DNA of 42,832 nucleotides from an uncultured Alphaproteobacteria bacterium (lineage in GTDB: Bacteria > Pseudomonadota > Alphaproteobacteria > HIMB59), in contig CABYRQ010000010.1 in assembly GCA_902521485.1 (NCBI GenBank), forward strand, positions 1-42,832. Direction: 5' to 3'. Of the stretch, positions 1 through 8,026 are shown piece by piece. The number at the start of each line of letters is the position of its first letter. The stretch's first letter is position 1. The notes under the pieces are model-generated. The model saw only the letters and a program-made list of their open reading frames with translations, did not search any database and had not been told where the DNA came from. The translations under genes and the position numbers were made by a program.

Positions 1-367
1 CAACAAATCCAAAATTTAAATGTATAGATGCATTAAGTTCACCCCACCATGCACCAATTGTATTAGTCTTATCCTTGTCCTCGATAACACAAATCTTTGG
101 GTAGTTTCCTTCGAACATATACTCGTAATATTTATCTCTATTTTTTATTATATTTGTATTTTTCTTTTTTCTGGATGTAATAACAGCTGTTTTGGCAAAA
201 CCAATAATTGGCTTTAATCTCGGATTTAGACAATGCATTGTTTTTTGTGTGTGTCCTTTTGATCGTAGAGTTGGGTCTAACATTTCTAGTGAATTTGAAA
301 TAGTTGGGGTGTCATAATTTCTTATGTATTCAATAATTTTCTTTTCTCTTTTTGTTAGTGGTTTCAA
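1..367 (-). CDS. RraA-like family protein, N-terminal part (runs off window)
   Basis: Reading the minus strand from a TTG at 367 gives an open frame of 122 residues that continues past the window edge. It starts MKPLTKREKKIIEYIRNYDT and contains a DTPTISNSLE-type start segment, a GFAKTAVI segment and WWGELNASIH followed by GFVG. These match the N-terminal half of the RraA / dimethylmenaquinone methyltransferase-like family, whose members include aldolases and decarboxylases of 4-hydroxy-4-methyl-2-oxoglutarate type as well as the RNase E regulator RraA. The TTG lies one codon after the stop of the upstream SnoaL-like gene and in the same frame, so it is probably the last gene visible of a leftward operon with the SnoaL-like and bicupin genes. 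The metal and substrate site lies outside the window, so the reaction cannot be assigned; an aldolase or lyase role in a catabolic cluster is more likely than RNase control. Confidence 0.75.
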   Translation of the reverse strand, partial: MKPLTKREKKIIEYIRNYDTPTISNSLEMLDPTLRSKGHTQKTMHCLNPRLKPIIGFAKTAVITSRKKKNTNIIKNRDKYYEYMFEGNYPKICVIEDKDKTNTIGAWWGELNASIHLNFGFV

Positions 368-370
368 TTG

Positions 371-1342
371 TTATCCAGTTTTTAATAAAATTTGTTTCCA
401 AATTATTGTTTCATCAAATAGAACCCATTCATTTTTGATCCCTCTTGGACCAAATTCAGCCTGAGATATTCCCATTATATGAACATTTGCATTACTAGGA
501 TTAGAAAATAAACCAGGTCCCGAATGAATTCCCTCTAGTGACCATCTGATGGATGCCTTTTTATACTCATTTTTTTCCTCTAAATAGCATACATGTTCAA
601 CTTTAAAAATTGAATCCGGAAACATAGATCTTAGTGAAGACCAAAAACTCTTTACCTCATCTACCCCTAATGCTTTCTTGCCTCCAGGCTGTTCTTGATT
701 AACTGATCGATCATAAACTTTATCTATTATGTTAAAATTATTATTAAATATTTCCTTTAAAATGTTAGCATAATCTGTTCCAGTATTATTTGTTGAGATC
801 GGTATTTGTATATATTTTACTTCATGAGAAGTTTTGTTATTAAAGGGAGCTGGGCATTTATCTTTACCGCCTTGATATTCAATTACTTTTGCTGCGTGTT
901 TTTTAGGGTCAATGTTTAACTGTCGCACAATAGCACCCTGGTCTCTTACAAGCCATTCATCGTACACCTGGTTATTCTTGCAAGCACAATCAGCTATTAC
1001 TCGATACTTGAGAGTTTTACCAGTAGCTTTTCCATAAATACCATCATTTAAATGCGTCGCCTTTGATAAAATTCTATGTGATGATAAATATCCATGTTCT
1101 TCATTGCCAATCCAAATAACATCTTCGCCTAATAACTGTCGGTCTGGAAATTCGTTCAAAGTGGCATAAGTAGCTTTCACTACAGCATCAGGACCATATA
1201 TTACACCGTCAGGAGACCTAACTGGGATACCCTCAGCATAATAGTCTCTAATTGACTCAACATCTTTATTTTCCCAAATTTGATATGTTATTTTAAATAT
1301 ATAATCTGGTAGATCTAAAAATTTATTATCAAAACCTTTCAT
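371..1342 (-). CDS. Two-domain SnoaL/NTF2-like (ester cyclase-type) protein
   Basis: A 323-residue protein starting at ATG 1342. The first half (about residues 10-150) has the SnoaL-like pattern: a helix ending in IRDYYAEGIPVRSPDG, the segment YGPDAVVKATYATLNEFPDR, then RILSKATHLN and a conserved tail with YDEWLVRDQGAIVRQL. The second half (about 190-320) repeats the fold more loosely (LGVDEVKSFWSSLRSMFPDS, KASIRWSLEGIHSGPG). Proteins of this type are annotated as ester cyclase or polyketide cyclase SnoaL-like; the true substrates are mostly unknown and a cyclase reaction should not be assumed. It lies 2 bases after the bicupin stop and 3 bases before the RraA-like start, so the three are probably co-transcribed leftward. 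A second two-domain SnoaL-like gene starts the opposite arm at 2405. Confidence 0.7.
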   Translation of the reverse strand: MKGFDNKFLDLPDYIFKITYQIWENKDVESIRDYYAEGIPVRSPDGVIYGPDAVVKATYATLNEFPDRQLLGEDVIWIGNEEHGYLSSHRILSKATHLNDGIYGKATGKTLKYRVIADCACKNNQVYDEWLVRDQGAIVRQLNIDPKKHAAKVIEYQGGKDKCPAPFNNKTSHEVKYIQIPISTNNTGTDYANILKEIFNNNFNIIDKVYDRSVNQEQPGGKKALGVDEVKSFWSSLRSMFPDSIFKVEHVCYLEEKNEYKKASIRWSLEGIHSGPGLFSNPSNANVHIMGISQAEFGPRGIKNEWVLFDETIIWKQILLKTG

Positions 1343-1344
1343 TA

Positions 1345-2319
1345 TTAGAGGTTTTTTTGTCGTATAATAAAGATACTTCCTTCTTGATTGCTAATATTTT
1401 TTAAACTTCTATTTGATCCTCTGGGAGAAGAGAAAGAGTCGTTTGGTCCAATTGTAGTTTTTTGATCATTGCAAGTTACTTCCCATTCGCCTTCTAAACA
1501 TAAATAAACTTCAGACTCTTTTAATGTGTACGGGTGAATGTGAGCATTTTTACCTTTTAACATCGTCAAACCAAAACCTGTATTATGGTCTATGTTTGGC
1601 TCAAAATCTTTGTTATGAACATTAAAATGGTCGAGGTAATTTAAAATTGAATTTGAGTCATAATGCTCATCATCTTTTAGATATTTATCCTTATTTTCAT
1701 AACGTATTACATATTTTTCAATTTCTTCAGAAGTGTAATGATCGAAAGACTCTAGATCATTTTCTTTAATAGGTTCGAGAGCAACTTTTCCATCTGGAAT
1801 TTTATTTTTATCGAGATCAATTAAGGTATTATCATTTAATAAGACCATTCCAGACTCTTTTGCTTTTTGTAAAACTTTTGGTGTCCATGTTATCACGCCC
1901 GGATCATTTTCTCCTAGAACAACAAATATTAATGCGTTTTCATCACTAACATTTTGAAATCCTCGAAACATGTTAGTGGGAAATGAGGCAACATCTCCTT
2001 TGTTTAAAACTACTTCGCCCTCTTTACCATCTGTGCCCCAATAAAAACGCCAAGAGCCTGAAAATATCAAAAATACTTCTGCGGTAGTGTGGCTATGAAG
2101 TCCCGATCCGTTCATTGGAGCTGCACTTACTGCACCGATATTGAAACCATGTTCTTCAGCTATCTTAACGTTTTGCTTGGTATCCTCACTCACTCCAGGA
2201 CCAACTATAGAATAATTCAGTCTATCTTGATGTCCTTTGAGCTTTCCTTCTACAAATGGAACTTTACTTGGAACTAGCTCATTAAACTTTACCAAACGAC
2301 TGTTAATATCCTGCGTCAT
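1345..2319 (-). CDS. Bicupin domain protein
   Basis: A 324-residue protein with two cupin domains. The first (about residues 65-140) has the metal-binding pattern GLHSHTTAEVFLIFSGSW (His, His, Glu) and the second-motif segment KGDVASFPTNMFRGFQN, in which the usual motif-2 histidine is replaced by glycine. The second (about 245-320) has NAHIHPYTLKESEVYLCLEG followed by GPNDSFSSPRG. Bicupins include dioxygenases, decarboxylases, isomerases and non-enzymatic binders, so only the fold is assigned. It opens the leftward operon with the SnoaL-like and RraA-like genes. No clear Shine-Dalgarno sequence precedes ATG 2319. A role in handling a hydroxy- or keto-acid intermediate of the neighbouring pathway is inferred from context only. 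Confidence 0.75.
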   Translation of the reverse strand: MTQDINSRLVKFNELVPSKVPFVEGKLKGHQDRLNYSIVGPGVSEDTKQNVKIAEEHGFNIGAVSAAPMNGSGLHSHTTAEVFLIFSGSWRFYWGTDGKEGEVVLNKGDVASFPTNMFRGFQNVSDENALIFVVLGENDPGVITWTPKVLQKAKESGMVLLNDNTLIDLDKNKIPDGKVALEPIKENDLESFDHYTSEEIEKYVIRYENKDKYLKDDEHYDSNSILNYLDHFNVHNKDFEPNIDHNTGFGLTMLKGKNAHIHPYTLKESEVYLCLEGEWEVTCNDQKTTIGPNDSFSSPRGSNRSLKNISNQEGSIFIIRQKNL

Positions 2320-2404
2320 TAATTAGATTTTAAATTTACTCATTTTGTTAAATATTATTTAAATTATAAGGTTAATCAAAGTAATATTTATTTATATTAG
2401 ATAG
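2320..2404. promoter_or_regulatory. Divergent intergenic region of the accessory cluster
   Basis: 85 bases, almost entirely A and T, separate the leftward bicupin operon from the rightward SnoaL/HisD-like operon, so promoters for both arms should lie here. Several TAATAT/TATATT-like hexamers are present on both strands, but in sequence this AT-rich none can be singled out as a -10 box with a matching -35. No clear palindromic operator was seen and no regulator gene is present nearby. Confidence 0.45.
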
Positions 2405-3514
2405 GTGAGGCAATATAACTTGAGCGAAATTAAAAATTTTGATACCGGTATCCCAATTAAAAGTGGGGCAAAAATTATAAATTTGGACCCTAAAGAAAAT
2501 ATATTAAATAAAAAAAAAATTAGAAATCTACTCAAAAAAATTTCTGAGTCCAAAGATAGTGATTTAAGTCAAAATATAAAAAATGCATATCATGAAAATG
2601 CTGAAATCTATGCATTCCATCCTGTAAATCATATAAAAGGCATTGATGAAATTATTAATACCCTATGGAAACCTTTACTGAATTCTTTTCCAGATTTAGA
2701 GAGAAGAGATAATTTAATAATTGGAGGGAGTTTTCAAGATAGAGTTTATGTCTCAACTGTTGGTCATTTGACTGGCACTTTTGTCAATCCATGGTTAGAA
2801 GTTCCATCCAATGGTAAAACTATTCATTTACGAATATGTGAAGTTCATCAAATAGAAAATGAAAAAATAATCAATTCTCATGTGTTAATTGATATAATGG
2901 ATTTTATAAGGCAAGCAGGTTTTTGGCCAATTAATCCATCTTTGGGTATAGAAGAAATGTGGCCAGGACCCATTACTGGAGACGGAACAACCTTTGAAAA
3001 CCTAGACTCTAATTTATCAGCTAGAACTCTTGATCAGGGTCTAACGATGCAGAGAAGTTTAGATATAAAACCAGAAACTGAGACTGGAGCTACTAAAGAT
3101 AGTGTTAGACAGAAATTAATTAACCATCCTCAAAAAGATTTTTGGCATCCGAAAATGATGTGGTATGGACCATGTGGTATAGGCACTGCTAGAGGATTAA
3201 AAGGTTTTATTGAACATCATCAGCTACCATTCAGATTAACATTTAAAGAGAGAAATTATTGGAAAATTGGTCATTACATTGAAATAGGTGATGGTAATTA
3301 TTCTATGACAGGTGGTTGGCACAGTATTCAAGCAACGCACGGTTCAAGTGATTGGCTTGGATATGAACCTACTAATAAATTAGTTACTATGAGAGTAATG
3401 GATTTTTATTTACATAATGAGGGTCTAATTAGGGAAAATTGGGTACCAATAGATATTGTCCATATTTTATTTCAATTAGGAATAGATGTGCTCAAATTAG
3501 TTCATAAGAAATAA
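2405..3514 (+). CDS. Two-domain SnoaL/NTF2-like (ester cyclase-type) protein, second copy
   Basis: Up to 369 residues. The first possible start is GTG 2405, but a purine-rich AGGTGAGG at about 2403-2410 overlaps it and is well placed as a ribosome binding site for a TTG at 2420, which would give about 364 residues. The N-terminal part has a SnoaL-like domain (about residues 50-180: [31 protein letters not shown], then a strand rich in conserved polar residues with [14 protein letters not shown]). A second domain follows at about 230-350 ([70 protein letters not shown]). It stops 2 bases before the histidinol-dehydrogenase-like gene and is probably translated from the same message. It shares architecture with the 371-1342 product but is not a close copy. 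Family members are annotated ester cyclase; the substrate is unknown. Confidence 0.72.
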   Translation: MRQYNLSEIKNFDTGIPIKSGAKIINLDPKENILNKKKIRNLLKKISESKDSDLSQNIKNAYHENAEIYAFHPVNHIKGIDEIINTLWKPLLNSFPDLERRDNLIIGGSFQDRVYVSTVGHLTGTFVNPWLEVPSNGKTIHLRICEVHQIENEKIINSHVLIDIMDFIRQAGFWPINPSLGIEEMWPGPITGDGTTFENLDSNLSARTLDQGLTMQRSLDIKPETETGATKDSVRQKLINHPQKDFWHPKMMWYGPCGIGTARGLKGFIEHHQLPFRLTFKERNYWKIGHYIEIGDGNYSMTGGWHSIQATHGSSDWLGYEPTNKLVTMRVMDFYLHNEGLIRENWVPIDIVHILFQLGIDVLKLVHKK

Positions 3515-3516
3515 AC

Positions 3517-4842
3517 ATGACAGTAGAATTTATAAAAAAAAGTATAAATGAAGCACAGAGGGCCGAAGAAAATAACAAAGTTAAGACGATAGTTGAAAAT
3601 ACTTTAAAAGAGATAGAATTAAAGGGAGATAACTATGTAAGAGAATTATCAAAGAAATTTGATAAATACTCACCTAGTTCATTTAGATTATCTGAAGATG
3701 AAATAAGTAAATTAGTGGATGAAGTTTCTGATAATGACAAAGAGGATATTAGATTTGCACAAAAACAAGTTCGAACGTTTGCTGAGGTACAATTAAAAAG
3801 TTTAAGTGAAATTGAAGTGGAAACTCAACCAGGTGTAATTCTTGGACATAAAAACATACCTGTTCAATCAGTTGGCTGTTATGTTCCTGCTGGAAAATTT
3901 CCAATGGTGGCATCAGCTCATATGTCTGTAGTCACTGCTTCAGTTGCTGGAGTTCCTAGAATAATAGCAACAACACCACCCTATCAAGGAAAACCAAATG
4001 CTGCTGTGGTTACAGCTATGAAAATGGGAGGAGCACATGAAATATACGTTTTAGGTGGAATGCAAGGTGTTGGAGCTATGGCTATTGGAACTGAAACCAT
4101 AGAACCAGTAGATATGATTGTTGGTCCTGGAAACGCATATGTTGCAGAAGCAAAAAGGCAATTATTCGGTAAGGTTGGGATCGATTTATTTGCCGGTCCT
4201 ACCGAAACAATGATTATTTGCGATGATACTGTAGACGCAGAGATATGTGCTACTGATCTTCTTGGACAAGCAGAGCACGGCTATAATTCCCCTGCAGTAA
4301 TGATTACTAATTCAAGAGATTTAGCAACAGAAACAATAAAAGAAATAGATAGACTGCTCAAAATTTTACCAACAAAAGATACTGCTGGTGTTAGCTGGAA
4401 AGATTATGGTGAAATAATTTTATGTGAAAGTTATGATGAAATGTTAATGAAAGCTAATGAGATAGCTTCAGAGCATGTTCAAGTGATGACAGATAGAGAT
4501 GAATGGTTTTTAAAAAATATGACATCTTATGGAGCACTTTTTTTGGGTGCAAGAACAAATGTTGCGAATGGAGATAAAGTAATAGGAACAAACCATACAT
4601 TACCGACAAAAAAAGCTGGAAGATACACTGGTGGTTTATGGGTTGGAAAATTTATAAAAACTCATACCTATCAAAAAATTACAACTGATGAAGCAGCTAC
4701 AAAAATTGCAGAATATGGATCAAGATTGTCATATTTAGAGGGTTTTATTGGTCACGCAGAACAATGTAACGTTCGTGCTAGAAGATTTGGTGGTGTAAAT
4801 GTAGAATATGGAAAACCAATATCTAAGTTAAAAGATCAATAA
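3517..4842 (+). CDS. Histidinol dehydrogenase-family enzyme, HpsN-like (sulfopropanediol dehydrogenase type)
   Basis: A 441-residue protein of the HisD superfamily, which performs two successive NAD-dependent oxidations of an alcohol to an acid. The family's zinc ligands and catalytic pair can be placed by spacing: Gln251 and His254 in LLGQAEHG, Glu319-His320 in IASEHVQ, Asp353 in NGDK and His413 in IGHAEQ. The nucleotide-binding region shows [23 protein letters not shown] and FAGPTETM. The segments GCYVPAG...ASAHM and [11 protein letters not shown] look more like the HpsN group, which oxidises 2,3-dihydroxypropane-1-sulfonate to sulfolactate, than like biosynthetic HisD. No other his genes are nearby; the neighbours are SnoaL-like, ABC ATPase and SDR genes, which also favours a catabolic paralogue. 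The family is certain; the sulfonate substrate is a hypothesis. Confidence 0.82.
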   Translation: MTVEFIKKSINEAQRAEENNKVKTIVENTLKEIELKGDNYVRELSKKFDKYSPSSFRLSEDEISKLVDEVSDNDKEDIRFAQKQVRTFAEVQLKSLSEIEVETQPGVILGHKNIPVQSVGCYVPAGKFPMVASAHMSVVTASVAGVPRIIATTPPYQGKPNAAVVTAMKMGGAHEIYVLGGMQGVGAMAIGTETIEPVDMIVGPGNAYVAEAKRQLFGKVGIDLFAGPTETMIICDDTVDAEICATDLLGQAEHGYNSPAVMITNSRDLATETIKEIDRLLKILPTKDTAGVSWKDYGEIILCESYDEMLMKANEIASEHVQVMTDRDEWFLKNMTSYGALFLGARTNVANGDKVIGTNHTLPTKKAGRYTGGLWVGKFIKTHTYQKITTDEAATKIAEYGSRLSYLEGFIGHAEQCNVRARRFGGVNVEYGKPISKLKDQ

Positions 4843-4873
4843 TTATGTTTTAGAGTTTATTTAGATTAACAAA

Positions 4874-5932
4874 ATGGCTGATATAGAATTAAAAACAATA
4901 AATAAGTATTACGGTAAAACACATGTTATCAAAGATTTCTCTCTAAAAATTAAAGATCAGTCTTTTACAACGCTCGTTGGTCCTTCTGGTTGTGGAAAAT
5001 CAACACTCTTAAGAATGATAGCTGGTCTAGAGGAAATTAATTCAGGAAGCATTCTTATAAATAATAAATCTGTTAATGACTTACCACCAAGGGATAGAGG
5101 GATAGCTATGGTTTTCCAATCTTACGCTCTGTATCCACATATGACTGTATTTGAAAATATGGCTTTTGGATTAAAGATAGAAAAGAAATCAAAGGATGAG
5201 ATAAATAGCAGAGTCAAAGAGGCAGCTAAAATATTACAAATCGAAGAATTGTTAGGTAGAAAACCAAAACAATTATCAGGTGGGCAACGACAACGGGTTG
5301 CAATAGGAAGAGCTATAACAAGAAAACCAAAAGTTTTTTTATTCGATGAACCTCTTTCGAACTTAGATGCTGCTTTAAGAGTTCAAATGAGAGTTGAGTT
5401 GGCAAAATTACATGAACAACTTGATGCAACAATGATATATGTAACTCATGATCAAACTGAGGCTATGACTCTATCAGATGAAATAGTCGTACTGGATGAG
5501 GGCAAGATTTCTCAATTAGGCAAACCTTTGGAATTATATAATAAACCAAATAACTTATTTGTTGCTGGTTTTATAGGTTCACCCAAAATGAATTTTATTC
5601 CAGCTAAATTTATTTCAAAAAACAAAAATGATATTGAAATAGAATTTTTAAATTCCAAATTTATATTTAATTATGAAAATGATATAAATTTTAAAAAAGA
5701 GGAACTTATTGTTGGTATAAGGCCTGAAAATATCCACGTGTGTTTTGACAATAATCACCACTGGCGCAGCAAAGCTTTTGTTGTTGAAAAACTTGGCTCA
5801 AGTACTTTTATCTACTTAGATAGTCAAATTGAACCTGTGGTAGTTGAGTGTGATGGTGATATTTCAGTTAAAACTGGTGATATTATAAATGTTAAATTTA
5901 ATTTTGAAAAAATTATTCTTTTTAATGAATGA
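4874..5932 (+). CDS. MalK/UgpC-type ABC transporter ATP-binding protein
   Basis: 352 residues. The ATPase domain (1-235) has Walker [10 protein letters not shown] (36-44), Q-loop [12 protein letters not shown], signature LSGGQRQ and Walker [16 protein letters not shown], and a switch histidine in [12 protein letters not shown]-terminal MOBE/TOBE-like domain (about 240-352, with [11 protein letters not shown]) is typical of CUT1-family ATPases that energise uptake of sugars, sugar alcohols or glycerol-phosphates with binding-protein-dependent permeases. No permease or binding protein lies beside it in this window: it sits between the HisD-like and SDR genes, 31 bases after the former and 27 before the latter. 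It may pair with permeases elsewhere or with a set beyond the left edge. The family is certain; the substrate is unknown. Confidence 0.9.
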   Translation: MADIELKTINKYYGKTHVIKDFSLKIKDQSFTTLVGPSGCGKSTLLRMIAGLEEINSGSILINNKSVNDLPPRDRGIAMVFQSYALYPHMTVFENMAFGLKIEKKSKDEINSRVKEAAKILQIEELLGRKPKQLSGGQRQRVAIGRAITRKPKVFLFDEPLSNLDAALRVQMRVELAKLHEQLDATMIYVTHDQTEAMTLSDEIVVLDEGKISQLGKPLELYNKPNNLFVAGFIGSPKMNFIPAKFISKNKNDIEIEFLNSKFIFNYENDINFKKEELIVGIRPENIHVCFDNNHHWRSKAFVVEKLGSSTFIYLDSQIEPVVVECDGDISVKTGDIINVKFNFEKIILFNE

Positions 5933-5959
5933 ATAAAACTAATAATTGTAAATGAATAG

Positions 5960-6727
5960 ATGTATTTAAAAAATTTTAATTTAAAAAATAAAACAGCACT
6001 TGTCACAGGAGCTGGTAAAGGTATTGGAAAAGCATGTGCTATTGCTTTGGCACAAGCAGGTGCAAATTTAATAATCATAAGTAGAACTAAAAAAGATCTA
6101 TTGGGCGTGCAAAAAAAAATTATTTCTTACAAAAGAAAATGTACATTTTTTGAATGTGATTTATTTGATATAGAAAAATTAGATACTGTTTTTAAAAAAA
6201 TTAGAAAAATTGATATTCTTGTCAATAATGCAGGAACAAATCGTCCAGCGCATTTTACTAAAATCAAAAGAGAAGATATGGATTATATGATAGATCTTAA
6301 TTTAAAAATAGCTTTTCATGTTGCCCAATTATCAATCAAGAAAATGATGGTTAACAAAAATAGAAAATCTATAGGAGGAAGCATAATTAATATGTCTTCT
6401 CAATTAGGAAAAGTTGGCGCGCCTAACAGAAGCATTTATAATATGTCAAAATTTGGAATAGAAGGTTTAACAAAAGGTATGGCTTTAGATTTAGCTGCAA
6501 AAAATATTCGTGTGAACTCTATTTGCCCAACCTTTGTAGAAACACCAATGGTAAAAAAATTTTTTAAAGATAAAAAATTTAAAGATATGGTATTAAAAAA
6601 TATACCTCTTGGTCGATTAGCTAAAGAGAGTGATATTGCAACTGCAACAGTTTATTTAGCTTCTAATGCATCTTCAATGATTACAGGGACATCTTTAGTT
6701 ATTGACGGCGGTTGGACAGCACAATAA
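5960..6727 (+). CDS. Short-chain dehydrogenase/reductase (SDR)
   Basis: A 255-residue classical SDR. The NAD(P)-binding motif TGAGKGIG occupies 16-23, the NNAG motif begins near residue 89, and the catalytic tetrad can be read as Asn114, Ser147, Tyr160 and Lys164 (YNMSK). The C-terminal signature NSICPTFVETPM and the closing segment TGTSLVIDGGWTAQ are also typical. Cofactor preference is not obvious: the residues after the second strand are SRTKKD, which leans towards NADP. It probably oxidises or reduces a hydroxyl group of the substrate handled by the HisD-like enzyme. It lies in the rightward accessory operon between the ABC ATPase and the HAD-like gene. Confidence 0.88.
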   Translation: MYLKNFNLKNKTALVTGAGKGIGKACAIALAQAGANLIIISRTKKDLLGVQKKIISYKRKCTFFECDLFDIEKLDTVFKKIRKIDILVNNAGTNRPAHFTKIKREDMDYMIDLNLKIAFHVAQLSIKKMMVNKNRKSIGGSIINMSSQLGKVGAPNRSIYNMSKFGIEGLTKGMALDLAAKNIRVNSICPTFVETPMVKKFFKDKKFKDMVLKNIPLGRLAKESDIATATVYLASNASSMITGTSLVIDGGWTAQ

Positions 6728-6760
6728 TAATTATTTTAAATAAATTTTACAAGTAATTTG

Positions 6761-7414
6761 ATGAAAGCAGTCATATTTGGTTCAATTGGGACCTTAGTTG
6801 AAACATCAGATATTCAAAGACAATCTTTTAATCAAGCTTTCAAAACATTAGGTTTAGATTGGTACTGGGATAAAGAAAATTATAAGAATTTACTTAAAAA
6901 ATCAGGTGGAGCTTATAGAGTCAATTATTTTTCTAATTTAAAGAAAAAATTTGTTGACTCAAAAAAAGTAAGAGAAATTAAAACTCTTTTTTTTAATAAT
7001 TATTTAGAAAATAATTTTATTAATCCTCGTGATGGAGTTTTAGAGGTAATTGAATACGCTAAGTTTAATGATATTAAAATTGGTCTAGCGTCAACAACCT
7101 CTATTGAAAATATTGATGCTATTTTTAAGACTCTTAATAAAAAAATAGAAAAGAAAGATTTTGATTTTATTGGAAACAATGAATTAATAAAAAACGTAAA
7201 ACCTGACCCAGATATTTATATCAAGGCTCTTAATGATTTAGGCGTAAACCGAGATGAATGTATAGCAATCGAGGATTCTGTTGATAGTGCACTTTCAGCT
7301 TTTAATGCTAAAATTGAATGTGTTGCATTTCCAGGATTATTTCATTTGGATAATGATTTCAGTATTTGTAAAAAGTATTTAAATAAATTAGATATTTCAA
7401 TTTTTGAAAATTAA
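6761..7414 (+). CDS. HAD-like (CbbY/phosphoglucomutase-type) protein lacking motif I aspartates
   Basis: 217 residues from ATG 6761; an in-frame TTG directly before it is a less likely start. The protein has the HAD layout: a helical cap (about 15-85), motif II in IGLASTTS, motif III lysine in VKPDPDIYIKAL and motif IV in CIAIEDSVDSALSA. Motif I, normally FDxDGTL with the nucleophilic Asp and the acid/base Asp, here reads FGSIGTLVETS, so residue 7 is Gly and residue 9 is Ile. With both aspartates gone the usual phosphoaspartyl chemistry cannot occur, although motifs II to IV are kept. Either the protein does something other than phosphoryl transfer, or it is a binding protein. It is 30 bases downstream of the SDR in the same direction. 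Confidence 0.75.
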   Translation: MKAVIFGSIGTLVETSDIQRQSFNQAFKTLGLDWYWDKENYKNLLKKSGGAYRVNYFSNLKKKFVDSKKVREIKTLFFNNYLENNFINPRDGVLEVIEYAKFNDIKIGLASTTSIENIDAIFKTLNKKIEKKDFDFIGNNELIKNVKPDPDIYIKALNDLGVNRDECIAIEDSVDSALSAFNAKIECVAFPGLFHLDNDFSICKKYLNKLDISIFEN

Positions 7415-7520
7415 TAAATTAAGTTTAAATCTTCAAATAATATTGGTGGGTATATTTAATTTTATTTAATCTAAAAATTTGTCTAAAATTGAAAAAAATT
7501 TTTAAGTAAGGAGATAATCA

Positions 7521-7805
7521 ATGGTCAATATGCTTGTAACAATTAATATTTCAAAAGGATGGGAAACTTGGTCTGAAATGGCCAAAGGTTTAGAGCCAAA
7601 AATGAATGAAGTTGGTTCTAAAATCATATGGGCTGGCTGTAATGCTGACGAGAGTTCTGTTTATGTATTAGTGGAAATGAAAGATCCATCTTTCATCAAG
7701 TCTTTTGGAGAAAGAGAGGATATAGTGAAGATTAGAGAGACTGCAGGGGCAGATGTTTCATCAACAACACCTATAGCACAAATAAGTAATTACTTCATGG
7801 GTTAA
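7521..7805 (+). CDS. Small conserved-looking protein (possibly DUF3764-like)
   Basis: 94 residues, preceded by a strong ribosome binding site AAGGAG at 7508-7513, seven bases before the ATG. The sequence looks like a compact alpha/beta (ferredoxin-like) fold: strand MLVTINISKGWETWSEM, helix, strand SKIIWAGCNADESSVYVLVEM, helix SFIKSFGEREDIVKIRETAG and an ending VSSTTPIAQISNYF. The shape, with a KIS-GWETW start and an AG...STTPIAQIS end, resembles the DUF3764 family from memory; this needs an HMM search. No catalytic residues are obvious. It lies 106 bases after the HAD-like gene, so it could have its own promoter. It is the last protein gene of the accessory region before tRNA-Arg. Confidence 0.65.
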   Translation: MVNMLVTINISKGWETWSEMAKGLEPKMNEVGSKIIWAGCNADESSVYVLVEMKDPSFIKSFGEREDIVKIRETAGADVSSTTPIAQISNYFMG

Positions 7806-7877
7806 GATTTTTCAATATTGTATATCTGACATTTTCTAAAAAATATTATTTTAAAATATTTTTATTTAAAAATCTTA
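7803..7877. repeat. Inverted repeat with AT-rich hairpin between the 94-residue gene and tRNA-Arg
   Basis: A 10-base perfect inverted repeat, TAAGATTTTT at 7803-7812 and AAAAATCTTA at 7868-7877, encloses about 55 AT-rich bases that contain a second palindromic stretch (AAAATATT...AATATTTT, around 7842-7860). It begins inside the stop codon of the 94-residue gene and ends about 10 bases before the 3' end of tRNA-Arg. It could act as a weak bidirectional terminator; with so much A and T, chance is a real alternative. Confidence 0.35.
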
Positions 7878-7886
7878 GGTAGCAGA

Positions 7887-7963
7887 TGGCGCGCTCTGCA
7901 GGATTCGAACCTGCGACCCTCTGCTTAGAAGGCAGATGCTCTATCCAGCTGAGCTAAGAGCGC
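7887..7963 (-). tRNA. tRNA-Arg (anticodon TCT)
   Basis: On the minus strand the 77-base sequence folds as a complete tRNA. The 5' acceptor arm GCGCTCT pairs with AGAGCGC, followed by discriminator G and an encoded CCA (7889-7887). The D arm AGCTCAGCTGGATAGAGC, the anticodon stem CTGCC/GGCAG with loop TTCTAAG, and the T arm with GGTTCGAATCC are all present. The anticodon TCT reads AGA and AGG. Its 3' end faces the accessory cluster. Confidence 0.96.
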
Positions 7964-8026
7964 ATTTATTGGAATATTTACCACTTCAACTTTATATTTT
8001 CTACTTTAATATGCATTAATTTTTAA

